Shown one piece after another: positions 26,194 through 35,962 of a stretch of 64,000 nt of DNA. This stretch comes from Arenibacter antarcticus (lineage in GTDB: Bacteria; Bacteroidota; Bacteroidia; Flavobacteriales; Flavobacteriaceae). Where the stretch lies: positions 2,342,001 to 2,406,000 of the forward strand of contig NZ_CP166679.1 in the NCBI RefSeq assembly GCF_041320605.1, written 5' to 3'. Every line of letters starts with the position of its first letter. Position 1 is the stretch's first letter. A program made the translations under genes and the position numbers. The notes under the pieces were generated by a model. It saw nothing but the letters and a program-made list of their open reading frames with translations, was not told the DNA's origin and searched no databases.

Positions 26194-27015
26194 TCATTTA
26201 AATCCTAACACCACATCCCTAGCACCATTCAACTCATCCAGTTTAACTAATAGCTTCTCATGTGCCCCCAAAGTAAATTTGGGATACACAAATACGAATT
26301 CGACCGCTTGCCCCTTGGGAACTACTTGCGGCATGTTAAACTGAACAATAGGGGAGAGGGGAAGCTCTTGATAAGAAGCCTTTCGTCTTTTATTGCCATT
26401 TACTTTGAAAAGGATTAAGGAGTTGATTTCATAATCGATTCCGGAACTGTTGGAGATTTCGAATATGATATACACGTCTGTGGAATAATAGATGCTTTTG
26501 GTCATTCTTATTGAGATTCCTTTTTTCTTTTTTATTTGGTGAAAAGGCCTAGGGTTTCGTAGCAGTTGGGAGCAGAGTTTGGGATAGTCCAAAGTTTTGG
26601 ACGGATTGGTAAAGGTATCGGAGTCTGCAAAAGATGTTTTTTGCATTGGGAATTTAATGAGACCGCTCCTTTCATTACCGATACTTTTAGAAGCTGGGAT
26701 AAAATAGTTGAGTCTATTCAGCTTTTCGGAGTACCGCAATAAATAGGAGTAGACCTCCCCATCGCTGGTAACCACTAAAAGATTGCTTTCCTTTCCGGGC
26801 ATGGCTTGCAGCAGTCCAAAATATTGTTCTTTTTCCCGATTGTAACTAAAGGCATAATTGGAGGAACCCGTAATTCCTTGGCGAATGGGTTTAGGAAAGA
26901 ACATAGAAACGGTCTTTTGTTCATTGGCGAAGATGGTGTCGACTTCCACAGAGTTCTGCGCTTGGGTAAAACTCAAAACAGAAAAAAGGCTGATGAAGGT
27001 TATTGAATTTCTCAT
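26194..27015 (-). CDS. traN: Conjugative transposon protein TraN (DUF4138)
   Basis: A 273-residue exported protein, with signal peptide ending near SFTQAQ. It belongs to the mating pore and is thought to act with TraM at the outer membrane or periplasm. The DUF4138-like features are SVEVDTIFANEQKTVSMFFP, SNYAFSYNREKEQYFGLLQA and a Cys-containing middle, followed by a beta-rich end. It is the last gene of the minus-strand tra operon, 20 bases after traM. Confidence 0.88.
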   Translation of the reverse strand: MRNSITFISLFSVLSFTQAQNSVEVDTIFANEQKTVSMFFPKPIRQGITGSSNYAFSYNREKEQYFGLLQAMPGKESNLLVVTSDGEVYSYLLRYSEKLNRLNYFIPASKSIGNERSGLIKFPMQKTSFADSDTFTNPSKTLDYPKLCSQLLRNPRPFHQIKKKKGISIRMTKSIYYSTDVYIIFEISNSSGIDYEINSLILFKVNGNKRRKASYQELPLSPIVQFNMPQVVPKGQAVEFVFVYPKFTLGAHEKLLVKLDELNGARDVVLGFK

Positions 27016-27035
27016 TGCAGTAAGGATTTATCGTT

Positions 27036-27959
27036 TTAATGGGCTTTTAGAATGAGTTTGTAATTGTTGGTCACGGCAACCTTTACGCTTCTATTGCTGC
27101 GTTGGAATACTTTTTTGATACCGCTTACTTGGGGAACTCCGGCAATATTGATGTCATTTATAATATCATCTACTACTTCGTTGGTCACTTCCCCCCTAAA
27201 ACTATTTTCTACATAAATGCCCTCAAGTCCATCTTGCAGGTCGAAGGCCTTTAGTTTTACGGGAATATGGTCGATATTGTCGATTTTTATAAGGATCCGG
27301 TTGGGTTGAAAACTGACCACCCCATAAATCAAGGTATTCTTTAAAATTGTTTTAGTGCCCAATTTTAATTCCTGTAACAAGCGCATCCTCAATCTGGTAT
27401 TGACCTTCACCACTTGGTCCCCTTCCACTTCCGCATAAACCTCCTGAATATTTGGATCAAAAGAAATAGCGATCGGTCGTGGGTCCGAAGCAAAGAACAG
27501 TTGATGCTCCAGTGCCAACTCCTTGGAGGATATAGGCTCGTTGACTTCAGATTCTAAAGTATCCTTGGCAGTAGCTTTGATCATGGTTTGCTTAGGTGGA
27601 TCTGTATTTCGGTACTTGTTTTCTGTGTAATCTATCCTTCCCTGACTGTAAATACTGTCCACTATACGCTGCTTATCCTTATCCAAAAAGTCAGGGTCAT
27701 ATACCCCGGTAGAATCCAGAAATCGTTCGTCGTAAACGCTTGGGGCATTTTTTACACGTTCCTCTGGAATGTTGTCCACCGCTTCCAATTTAGAGGTATA
27801 CTCTTTCTGTTGTTGTTCCAATTTCGGCACTTCTGTCTGTTCCAATGTCTTGTCTCCATTATCCTCATTCTCCATGATCATCATGGTATATGCTAATATG
27901 AAGAGGATAATGACCAGTAATACGGAGCCAAACACCATTTTGTTTTTCTCAATTCTCAT
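27036..27959 (-). CDS. traM: Conjugative transposon protein TraM (VirB10-like position)
   Basis: A 307-residue protein anchored by one N-terminal membrane helix (VLLVIILFILAYTMMIM). A Pro/charged periplasmic linker is followed by a beta-rich C-terminal domain containing IKATAKDTLE, VNTRLRMRLLQELKLG and SFQPNRILIKIDNI. The layout matches TraM of CTnDOT, which bridges the membranes. Its start overlaps the end of traK by 11 bases, so translation is coupled. Confidence 0.88.
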   Translation of the reverse strand: MRIEKNKMVFGSVLLVIILFILAYTMMIMENEDNGDKTLEQTEVPKLEQQQKEYTSKLEAVDNIPEERVKNAPSVYDERFLDSTGVYDPDFLDKDKQRIVDSIYSQGRIDYTENKYRNTDPPKQTMIKATAKDTLESEVNEPISSKELALEHQLFFASDPRPIAISFDPNIQEVYAEVEGDQVVKVNTRLRMRLLQELKLGTKTILKNTLIYGVVSFQPNRILIKIDNIDHIPVKLKAFDLQDGLEGIYVENSFRGEVTNEVVDDIINDINIAGVPQVSGIKKVFQRSNRSVKVAVTNNYKLILKAH

Positions 27960-28563
27960 TGCGCAATTTTTTTAAGGATTTCTCAAAATAATCGGTGATC
28001 AAAAGCCCATGGGTGTTTTTGGGATAATTCCGGTCCACATGGATCAAGTTCCCGGTGGTTACCAATTCATAGGAATCCACAACGGTTCCCCGATTGATTT
28101 CAAAACGAGTTGTGGTCTGGAAGCTATAGGGTTCTTTGGACAGGTCTATTTCAGAATCCACCTGCAGCACCTTCTGGATCAGGGAATACTGCAACAAGCG
28201 ATTGTATACCCCATCGGATTTTTTCTGCCTGTACAGCGCATCAACGGCGCTGTTTCCCAACCATAGTGCCTTCTCCAAATTCTTTTGATAATTGCTGGCA
28301 TCGATATTATAGAAATAAGTATGGAACAGTTCCAAATGGGACAACGCCTCCACCGCCAGGTTTTCCTTTTGTGAAACCAGTTTCAATGGAATTACGTTGC
28401 CATCTGTATTGACCATAAATGCATTGTTGACGGTTTCCCTTTGTAGTTTTATAACCGATAAAATGGCGACTATACAGGTGACAGTGGTGCCAATGACCAG
28501 GGACCAGACTATCAACCGGTTTTGATTCAGGAGATTATATATGTTTTTATATGGTGTTTTCAT
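27949..28563 (-). CDS. traK: Conjugative transposon protein TraK (VirB8-like)
   Basis: A 204-residue inner-membrane protein with one membrane helix at about 18-38 (LIVWSLVIGTTVTCIVAILSV) and a periplasmic domain. The conserved pieces are NAFMVNTDGNVIPL and VEALSHLELFHTYFY, and the ending is HGLLITDYFEKSLKKL. TraK-type proteins are VirB8-like assembly factors. It lies between traJ and traM as in CTnDOT. Confidence 0.9.
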   Translation of the reverse strand: MKTPYKNIYNLLNQNRLIVWSLVIGTTVTCIVAILSVIKLQRETVNNAFMVNTDGNVIPLKLVSQKENLAVEALSHLELFHTYFYNIDASNYQKNLEKALWLGNSAVDALYRQKKSDGVYNRLLQYSLIQKVLQVDSEIDLSKEPYSFQTTTRFEINRGTVVDSYELVTTGNLIHVDRNYPKNTHGLLITDYFEKSLKKLRNEN

Positions 28564-28623
28564 CAGTTTTGTGTTTTTTATTTACTGGTTGGTATTTCTG
28601 TTTCCGTTGAGTCCTGCTATGAA

Positions 28624-29466
28624 TTATGCACCACTAAAAAGCCGAATGGTAAATGAGATCGCCCTGCGGTATAATTTGAACTTTAGCAGTACAATGAACC
28701 CTATCGACCCCAATTGCACCACAGGGGCATAGATCCTACTTCCCCAGTCGGTACCGAACAAGCTGGACCAAAAGTTGGTGTTCACTTCCGTATATAGGTG
28801 ATTGATAAAAACATTTACCAAAAAGAAGGCGGGCACGATCATATATATCCCTGTATACAGCTTGAAAAAATTATAGGCCAAGGATCGAAACTTTTCAAAT
28901 ACCGCCAAACTGATGACCAATGGGAAAAAGGCCTGCATTATTCCCAACAAAAAGAATCGTTCCGCCAAAAACAGGGGATAGATAAAGAGATCCAACAACC
29001 ATAGGAACAAACCAACAATAAAGGCCAAGATCTTGAGTCCGTACAAGGGGGTGACCAAAGACTCGAATAATAGGGCCATGGCTTTCTTGGCGGCGTCCAA
29101 GGCACCCACATCCTGTTCTATGTCAATATCATGCATCTGCAACGGGAGGAGTGCCGGGGCCGTGTTCCTATATTGGCCCTCGATGGCCACCAAAATGGTA
29201 TCGAACACCGCCAATACCTGGGTGGAAAATATCACCAAAATGACCACTGCAAAATTCTTTGCCAGTTCGGTAGGGGTCAGGCCCCAGGTATATCCCTCAT
29301 TGTTCGCTACGCCCTCATTATATTTTTTCAGGATATTGATCAGGAAAAATAGCACAGCAAGGGTTTTCATACCTGTGATGGTATATCGTGAGAAATCACT
29401 GTTTTTGATCATCTGAAAAACAGTATCCACATATTCGAGCCCGATCCCTAAAAGAATATCTGTCAT
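28624..29466 (-). CDS. traJ: Conjugative transposon protein TraJ (VirB6/TrbL-like)
   Basis: A 280-residue polytopic inner-membrane channel component with about six membrane helices. The conserved segment GYTWGLTPTELAKNFAVVIL, with helices such as LFLAERFFLLGIMQAFFPLVIS, is typical. Its start overlaps the traI stop by one base. The C-terminus RLFSGA is normal, so the gene looks intact. Confidence 0.88.
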   Translation of the reverse strand: MTDILLGIGLEYVDTVFQMIKNSDFSRYTITGMKTLAVLFFLINILKKYNEGVANNEGYTWGLTPTELAKNFAVVILVIFSTQVLAVFDTILVAIEGQYRNTAPALLPLQMHDIDIEQDVGALDAAKKAMALLFESLVTPLYGLKILAFIVGLFLWLLDLFIYPLFLAERFFLLGIMQAFFPLVISLAVFEKFRSLAYNFFKLYTGIYMIVPAFFLVNVFINHLYTEVNTNFWSSLFGTDWGSRIYAPVVQLGSIGFIVLLKFKLYRRAISFTIRLFSGA

Positions 29467-30047
29467 TAGTAGTTGGCTTCGCGATTGTTGATCTTGTCCT
29501 GCATTTCCCTAAAGGCGATGATCTCCCGATACCGTCTTGTCTTGGATTCAATTTCTGCTACCATTTCCTTGGATTGTAGTTCCTTTTCCTTGAGAACCGA
29601 AGCGCGTTCGGCATCGGTCATCCTCATATTGTCACTGGTAAGTACCTGTTCTATATAATCCATCCCGGACAAAGAGTTCTCTATGATGTCATTGAAGGAC
29701 TCTGATATTCTGGTAACTTCATTTGGTTTGATATAGGGGGAGTTGAAAATATCCCTTAGATCATCCTGTACAATATCGAACAGACGTTGATTGCTATTGG
29801 CAAGTTCCTTTACCGCCTTTAGTTGTTTGATGACATTATTGACCTTGTCCACGTTCTCTTTCTGTTGTTTTAGAAATTTTACGGTCTTTAATAATTGTGA
29901 GGTCTGTTTTCCGGATTCCAACAGGGATTTCATAAAGGATATGAAATTAGTGTTGTCATACACGGGCATTCCCTGGGCAGTTCCACTAACACCAATAAGT
30001 AGTGAAAATGTTGCTGCTAAAATGATTTTCATGATTTTGTGTTTCAT
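29466..30047 (-). CDS. traI: Conjugative transposon protein TraI (VirB5-like position)
   Basis: A 193-residue secreted helical protein with signal peptide ending at GTAQG. It has the long amphipathic helices FLKQQKENVDKVNNVIKQLK and SFNDIIENSLSGMDYIEQVL. The order G-I-J and the coiled-coil nature match TraI (DUF4141-type) of Bacteroides elements. The function in the pore is not defined; a minor pilus or adhesin role is inferred from its VirB5-like position. Confidence 0.82.
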   Translation of the reverse strand: MKHKIMKIILAATFSLLIGVSGTAQGMPVYDNTNFISFMKSLLESGKQTSQLLKTVKFLKQQKENVDKVNNVIKQLKAVKELANSNQRLFDIVQDDLRDIFNSPYIKPNEVTRISESFNDIIENSLSGMDYIEQVLTSDNMRMTDAERASVLKEKELQSKEMVAEIESKTRRYREIIAFREMQDKINNREANY

Positions 30048-30082
30048 CTTTTTATGGTTTTAACTGTTACTATTAAATTGGA

Positions 30083-32485
30083 TCAAGACTGTTGCATAAA
30101 AATTTTTATGGCTTTTTCCATGTCCCGATGTTCTTTATACAGCGCCAAGATCGACTCGTTTTCAGCTCCGTCCGTTAAATAGGCCGCATAGACCTCCTTG
30201 GGAACTTCCAACCTAAAAATGTTGCTTTCCTTACCGATCTTGATGAACATTTCGGTATACTTTCGGGAACCGGTCAGGTTATTCTTGATCGATTTCAGTT
30301 GGTTCAGGTCATGGCTGGACAGGTTAAGCCTGTTTTTCAGATTCTCATAACCCTTCTCATTATTGAGGCTATAGATGACCTGTGTGTTTTCGAGGATGCT
30401 CGCTGATGTAGAATTGTTGGGTAATTGGTTGATGGATTGAAGAATGATCCCAATGGCCCCGTTCTGTTTTCTTATAGCCTGATAGTAGAATTCCACACTC
30501 TCCAACACATTATCAAATTTGAGCTGTTTGGCGAACTCATCGAACAAGATGATCCCCTTTTCCGCACGGTTCTTCCAGATAGTCCTTTGGATGGCCGATT
30601 TGATCAGTTTTAGCATCACCGAAAGAATCTCCTTATTGTCCTTTACTTCATCCAGTTCAAAGACAATCAATCTTTTGTCCTCAATCTTATAGGTCTGGTC
30701 CTCACTCACTTCGAACAGGAAACTATAGAGTCCATCGCCTACATATTCGGACATAATATGAAGGAAGCCTGCTATGTTAAAATACTCGGGTTGTATTTTT
30801 AGTCCGGTCAACAGGTTTTGTTGACGTTCTTCTATAAATCGATAGAAACTGCCCAGGGAATGTCCTTCCTCAACGGATTGATAATAGTATTGTAGTATTT
30901 TTTTTATGGATACCGATTGTGCCTTGGAAGCCTTTAAATCTGAGGCCAAAAGCTCAAATAGGAATACCGATAGGTCTTCTAAACGTTCAGGGCTAAGGAC
31001 TTCTTGCTTCTGGATGTAAAATGGATTTATGCCTAAATTCTTACCGCTCTCATATCTAAGTATGGTATATTGTCCTGGATACAACCGTGCAAATTTGGTG
31101 TAGGATCCGCCAAGGTCGATAATGACCAGGCGTACCCCGATTTCAAAATACTGTCGGAGTATATTATTGGCCAAGAAGGACTTGCCTTCTCCTGTGGGGG
31201 CGAATATGGCAAAGTTCCGGGCCTTGATACGTTTTTTCTTTTCGTCCCAGACATCTTTGAGGACTGGGATATTATGCACCCTGTCATTAAAAATAATTCC
31301 GGTGCCGTCAGATTTATAGTTGCTATTATTGATGTAGAGACAAAGGGCATGTTTTAGATCGGTCACATAAAGGTCATGGTCCGAAAAGTTTGGGGAAAAA
31401 CAGAAATAACTGTTCAGAATGTAATTTTTACGTTCCTCGCCCCTTGGATAATAGGGGATGATATCTAGCTCCTTGAACTCGGCCCTTATTTTCGAACCTA
31501 TTTTTTCTAACTGCTTTATCTCTCGATCCCAATAGATGATGTTTAGATGGCCCCTGATAATCCGTGAACTGTCATCGCTATTGATCTGATCCAGGATATG
31601 CTGTACTTTGGTGAGCGTTACTTTGTTTTGGGAACCGAAATTGGAACTTTTGTTAAGTTCCTCGATTTTCTTGTCCAAGAGCTTGCGCCATTTATGTTTG
31701 TCGTCCAGATAAAGGATCTGATTTACAATATGGTTTTCGTTTAATGTAAGTCCGACCCCATCTATAAACCCCTGATGGAATACAAAATCGTCCGAGGTAA
31801 ACCGTTCATTGGTCTTACTGCTCTGTACACTATCACCAAAGCACAGCTCGCTATTTATGGCCAAAACGTCAAAGTAGTTCTCCCCTATGTTGACCTGTGA
31901 CCTTTCCATAAGGATATCTGTATCAAAGCCCTCATTGAAACCATTAAAGTAATTATCGGTGACCTGGAGGATTTCCTTGGACCCCAAGGAAGAAAAACTC
32001 ATTTTGCGACTGTTGTTGATATATGAAACGGAATCGTTAACGGATGCTATGAAATTTCTGACCTGGTCATCCATTTCCAAATGGATCCCTTTGGGAACCT
32101 TTCGAAAGGGGTTTACATATTTGGCATTGTTCAAGGCCTTATTTTTGGTAAGTATGAAGAATAAGAGGCATCGATGTTCCATATACTCCCGACCTTTGAA
32201 ATGTTGATGTGTGGCCTTTGCCAAAAAAGTGGTTTTGGGCAAATTTTTGGAGGAGTATGGTTTTTTTGTATAGATGTCCTGCTTGTGGATGACACATCCT
32301 ATGGGCAAAGATTTTATCGCTTGGAACCAAGTACTGTGGATATCCTCAAAATCCTTTTCGGAAAGGGAATAGATTTCCGGTAAGATCCCTTCAAAACACA
32401 GTACCACATTGCCATTGTTAGCAAAGACAATATTAGATTGGATGTCGGCAATGGGATGCTGAGAAAAAAGGTCAATCTTCTCCAT
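30083..32485 (-). CDS. traG: Conjugation ATPase TraG (VirB4 family)
   Basis: An 800-residue inner-membrane-associated ATPase that powers pore assembly and transfer. Walker A is APTGEGKSF (about 430-437), a second conserved motif is VRLVIIDLGGSY, Walker B is GIILFDEFAKQL and a glutamine-containing sensor is IGIILQSINQLP. A CagE/TrbE-like N-terminal region of about 350 residues precedes the ATPase domain. It overlaps the end of traF by 14 bases. The length matches Bacteroidetes TraG. All motifs appear intact. Confidence 0.93.
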   Translation of the reverse strand: MEKIDLFSQHPIADIQSNIVFANNGNVVLCFEGILPEIYSLSEKDFEDIHSTWFQAIKSLPIGCVIHKQDIYTKKPYSSKNLPKTTFLAKATHQHFKGREYMEHRCLLFFILTKNKALNNAKYVNPFRKVPKGIHLEMDDQVRNFIASVNDSVSYINNSRKMSFSSLGSKEILQVTDNYFNGFNEGFDTDILMERSQVNIGENYFDVLAINSELCFGDSVQSSKTNERFTSDDFVFHQGFIDGVGLTLNENHIVNQILYLDDKHKWRKLLDKKIEELNKSSNFGSQNKVTLTKVQHILDQINSDDSSRIIRGHLNIIYWDREIKQLEKIGSKIRAEFKELDIIPYYPRGEERKNYILNSYFCFSPNFSDHDLYVTDLKHALCLYINNSNYKSDGTGIIFNDRVHNIPVLKDVWDEKKKRIKARNFAIFAPTGEGKSFLANNILRQYFEIGVRLVIIDLGGSYTKFARLYPGQYTILRYESGKNLGINPFYIQKQEVLSPERLEDLSVFLFELLASDLKASKAQSVSIKKILQYYYQSVEEGHSLGSFYRFIEERQQNLLTGLKIQPEYFNIAGFLHIMSEYVGDGLYSFLFEVSEDQTYKIEDKRLIVFELDEVKDNKEILSVMLKLIKSAIQRTIWKNRAEKGIILFDEFAKQLKFDNVLESVEFYYQAIRKQNGAIGIILQSINQLPNNSTSASILENTQVIYSLNNEKGYENLKNRLNLSSHDLNQLKSIKNNLTGSRKYTEMFIKIGKESNIFRLEVPKEVYAAYLTDGAENESILALYKEHRDMEKAIKIFMQQS

Positions 32486-32756
32486 AGTTCAGGGATGTGG
32501 ATTTCTTATTACTGATGATTTTTGGAAATGTGCCAAATAGGAGGAAGGGAATCGGTTTGATGGTAATCCTGGTCAAGAATACATAGAGTAGGGTATTGAA
32601 GACAAATACAATTATGCTAATTGATAGGCTAAACGAGAATATAATTACCATCAAAGAACCGACTATGGACAATATTTGTAGTGCGAATAATGATATTGGC
32701 AAGCCGAATATCATAGCCCTTTTTCTAATATTCCTATAAACCTCGAATTTTTTCAT
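32472..32756 (-). CDS. traF: Conjugative transposon protein TraF (VirB3-like, DUF4133)
   Basis: About 94 residues with two adjacent membrane helices (IFGLPISLFALQILSIVGSLMVII and an aliphatic second one). The start MKKFEVYRNIRKR at 32756 is favoured over the Met at 32780, since family members begin with this kind of sequence. A small VirB3-like partner of the TraG ATPase, as its overlap with traG suggests. Confidence 0.85.
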   Translation of the reverse strand: MKKFEVYRNIRKRAMIFGLPISLFALQILSIVGSLMVIIFSFSLSISIIVFVFNTLLYVFLTRITIKPIPFLLFGTFPKIISNKKSTSLNYGED

Positions 32757-32769
32757 CTTTTGATATTCA

Positions 32770-33057
32770 TTAGACCACAATTCCGATTAAATAAGTAAAG
32801 ATGCCTACCACTGCGCCAGCAATAAGGACAAAGACTAGTACCCTAGTGATGCCTTTTTTAAGGTCCGCGTTTTCCCCAAAAAAATGACCGGCGTTGAATA
32901 AGAACCCAATAAGGAAGATGACACCCAAAATGATCGGAAAAATGGTTCTGATGGTATCTGAAACATCGTTAACAGAGTCTTCTATTCCCCCGATTTGGGA
33001 ATAGGCTGGTAAGGTTGTCAAAAGAAGCAGTAAAACTGATTTGAATGATTTTTTCAT
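32770..33057 (-). CDS. traE: Conjugative transposon protein TraE (VirB2-like, DUF4134)
   Basis: About 95 residues: a signal peptide (SVLLLLLTTLPAYSQ), a short exported segment (GGIEDSVNDVSDTI) and two membrane helices. This is the VirB2/pilin-like pattern of DUF4134. The start MKKSFKS at 33057 is chosen because it gives a normal signal peptide; a longer frame begins at 33102. It is the first recognisable gene of the operon. No traA-D homologues are seen upstream. Confidence 0.85.
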   Translation of the reverse strand: MKKSFKSVLLLLLTTLPAYSQIGGIEDSVNDVSDTIRTIFPIILGVIFLIGFLFNAGHFFGENADLKKGITRVLVFVLIAGAVVGIFTYLIGIVV

Positions 33058-33259
33058 GACGATACTTTTTTTATGCCTTCCCGAGTAATCGGAATTGGGC
33101 ATTTGATTAATTATTCATTAGGGAATTTCCAAAGGATTGTACAAATTGATTGGAATCGAATAAATTTTAACACTCGGAAGCGTTAAAATTTCACGGATTA
33201 TAGGTGATTCTGGGAAATCGATGAAAATTGTGCAACACGCACTAAATTTTTATTGAATT

Positions 33260-33918
33260 ATGAAACTACTTTGGATGGTTTGGCTCTGTATAGGATTGGC
33301 CTTTAACTGCTGTACAGTTTTGGCCCAACAAAATAATCGACAAATAGTTGTCCTGGATCCAGGCATGGGGGTGTGGATTCAGGGGCAATCGGGGTAAATG
33401 GGATAAGGGAAAAGGGTGTTGTCCTGGAAGTAGCTAGAGAGGTAATCCGGCTGAATAAGGAACTTTATAACAATCATTTGGATATTTACTTGACCAGATA
33501 TACCGACACTTTAATTTCATTGGCTGATCGGACAAAATTACCTAAGGCGTTGCAGGCTGATGTTTATGTGTCCATTCATTGTAATCAGGCAACAAGAAAG
33601 GAGGCACAGGGAATTGAGGTTTATATTCAACACCCTAAAGATTTAAAAATTCAGGACTACCGAAGAGAATCCGAATACTTGGCGCAATCAATTCTGGATA
33701 TATTCCACAATTCCTTGGGTTATAAAATAAGGGGAAGGAAATACGCCAATTTTCAAGTGCTTAGGGAAACCCAATCTTCTTGCCAAGGTGTGTTGCTAGA
33801 ACTTGGATTTTTGTCAAACACTGTAGACGCGGCACATAGTAAAAGAAGGGAGAGTATAACCGGATTTGCTATAGTTATTCTGCAAGCTTTGATTAAGGAA
33901 AGTAAAAGAATGGACTAA
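33260..33918 (+). pseudogene. N-acetylmuramoyl-L-alanine amidase (Amidase_3), frameshifted
   Basis: The start at 33260 codes for a signal peptide (ending VLAQQN) and IVVLDPG, then the frame runs into a stop. The remaining domain continues in another frame from about 33373 (VDSGAIGVNGIREKGVVLEVA, then RYTDTLISLADR, YVSIHCNQA, SCQGVLLELGFLSN). One base is missing in the run coding DPGHGG (around 33363-33370), exactly at the His that binds zinc. Such amidases open the peptidoglycan for the mating apparatus. Either the gene is inactivated or a sequencing error is present; the rest is well preserved. Confidence 0.82.
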
Positions 33919-34470
33919 TTACAAATTGGATCGGGGAGAACGTGCTAAATTTGAATGATATGTCCGTTCAGTTTTTAATTCAGCTCATGAATGCCTTAGG
34001 AGGAGCTACAAGAGTTAGAAATCCTTATTGGGATGGACATTTTGAGTAATTTATTATGGGGTTATAGATTACAAGAAATATATTGGATGAGATGGTCAAT
34101 AAGTGTTTTGAACACCACAGAAAACTTGAATATCGCGATATCAGTAAGTATATAATTGAGTGATTTTAGATTTTGTTATATGTATAAGGATAAAATAACA
34201 GAGGTTAGATTTTTTTAAAGTCATCTGACCCCTGTTGAATGACACTATCTACTCAAATGGCTAACACCCTTCTAATGGTTTTTAATTTAGAAGTATAATA
34301 TGACAAATCTTCTATTCTATAAAGAAATTGGAATCTTGATGAGTCAATAAAAATTGATGTAGTAGCTATTCATATGAAAAGAACGGAGTTTTTAATTAAT
34401 GTGTTAACGTTTAAAATAGCCTGAACTTCTAACCCTATAATTATCCAAGTAATTATAGTGATGTGAACTC
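33919..34470. other. 552-bp gene-free stretch with one hairpin
   Basis: A 29-codon frame (33960-34049, ending NPYWDGHFE) is coding-like but unassigned. A long imperfect hairpin at 34197-34236 (arms AACAGAGGTTAGAT and ATCTGACCCCTGTT, one mismatch and one wobble) could terminate transcription. The rest is AT-rich and holds nothing I can name. It separates the conjugation block from the peptidase/SusCD locus. Confidence 0.5.
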
Positions 34471-35958
34471 CTAATTATTGGCCATAATCAATACCTGGTC
34501 CAAAACCGTATCGGTTTCTTCTAACCAATCCGATATTTCTGGTTCAATATTAACATCTGGTTGAATGCCGACCCAATCAAATAATCCTCCGTCTTTTTGA
34601 TAAGAAATCATTGTGGATAGCCTAACCGGGATACCACTATGCTGGAGTTTCGTTGTTATACTATTACCACTTCTACCGTTGCTAGGTGAGCCCACCAGAG
34701 TAACATTTCTCCAGTTTTTAAAAGTGGACACAAATATATCACCAGCGCTGCCCACGCCAAAGTCCATAATCAGATATACTGGCTTGTCATAATAAAACTT
34801 TCCTGGTTTCGCCGTCATCGCCATAAAGTACCAATCCGTAAAATCGGTATTTGAAGCTTCGTAAGCTGGTTCAAAATCTGTAAGAAATCGGTGTAATGCT
34901 TCTAATTCATCTTTAGTAGTATCGTCATCCTCTATATATTTTAATTTTTTATCTCCTACATCCAATTTGCCTTTGGGGTCAAATTCAGACACATCTTGTG
35001 GAATTCTTAGTTTTGCCACATTTGCAATATAAGGGGAATCTTCCATATTCATAAAATAAGGAAATAAAGCCTGTAAATTGCTTCTTTTACCACCTCCACA
35101 TTGTCTGGCATCTATAATAAGTGCTTGCGTATCCTTAAAAGAAATCATTAAGGAATCAATACTCTTTAGCAATACTGTGTCATTTTGTGAATACATACGT
35201 AAGTATCCAATATTGTTTGGGAGTATACTACTTACTTTAGTTAGGCCGAAAGGTTTAGTGAAATCCGATTTTGTAGAGACAGGGAGCACCACTTTCTTTT
35301 CCTTTAAACCATCTTCTGATTCTAAAACGTATTCGACAGTTGAACCTTGTGCAATACCTAATTCACTTCTCATGAAACCGATGTACTGCATTAACTGTCT
35401 ACCCCTAAAAAACTTTGAGGATTCTGAGGAGCCCTCACCGCTCGAAATGGCGCCAGCTCTTTCAAAATATTTTTTTATTGGCACATTATCTATAGACTTA
35501 ACATAAGGAAATTGATTTGCCAATAAGCTGTCGACATTCAAATCGTAGGCAAATATGCGTCCATTTCTAATTCCATATTTAGCAGGAGCAAACTGTTTTG
35601 GCAATAAATCCATCCAGTTATTTACATAAGCATGTGAATCACCTAAATGCTGTACCAGTTTATGTATTTGTAATGCAAGAACGGAAACTGATACGGAATC
35701 GTCCAAGCTTTCTTTTATTTCAGATAAGGCTTCCTGGTAGTTAAAATCGACAGTATGGATATACGAATGATTCTGTTTAATTATTTTCGCAACTTCATCC
35801 AGATCTTGCAAAGCTTCCTGCTTGCTAATCTTAGACGCGTTCATCGTGTCATTAACGGCGGGTTTTCTAACAATGTCTTGATACTTGTTTGACATTTTTG
35901 GGGCACATCCAGAAATAATAGCCAGAAGATAAATGCAAGTTAATAGCTTTGATTTCAT
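34471..35958 (-). CDS. S41-family peptidase-like lipoprotein
   Basis: A 495-residue exported protein with lipobox ISGCAP. The C-terminal half has the tail-specific protease fold: IGYLRMYSQND, ALIIDARQCGGG and the nucleophile region DFGVGSAGDIF, followed by TLVGSPSNGRSG. The N-terminal part is helical (QALEDVAKIIKQN-like) and there is no obvious PDZ domain. It lies four bases after a paralogue of the same length, so the two form an operon. The substrate is likely a peptide or an exported protein. Position next to SusCD pairs and other peptidases suggests nutrient use. Confidence 0.82.
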   Translation of the reverse strand: MKSKLLTCIYLLAIISGCAPKMSNKYQDIVRKPAVNDTMNASKISKQEALQDLDEVAKIIKQNHSYIHTVDFNYQEALSEIKESLDDSVSVSVLALQIHKLVQHLGDSHAYVNNWMDLLPKQFAPAKYGIRNGRIFAYDLNVDSLLANQFPYVKSIDNVPIKKYFERAGAISSGEGSSESSKFFRGRQLMQYIGFMRSELGIAQGSTVEYVLESEDGLKEKKVVLPVSTKSDFTKPFGLTKVSSILPNNIGYLRMYSQNDTVLLKSIDSLMISFKDTQALIIDARQCGGGKRSNLQALFPYFMNMEDSPYIANVAKLRIPQDVSEFDPKGKLDVGDKKLKYIEDDDTTKDELEALHRFLTDFEPAYEASNTDFTDWYFMAMTAKPGKFYYDKPVYLIMDFGVGSAGDIFVSTFKNWRNVTLVGSPSNGRSGNSITTKLQHSGIPVRLSTMISYQKDGGLFDWVGIQPDVNIEPEISDWLEETDTVLDQVLIMANN

Positions 35959-35962
35959 AATG

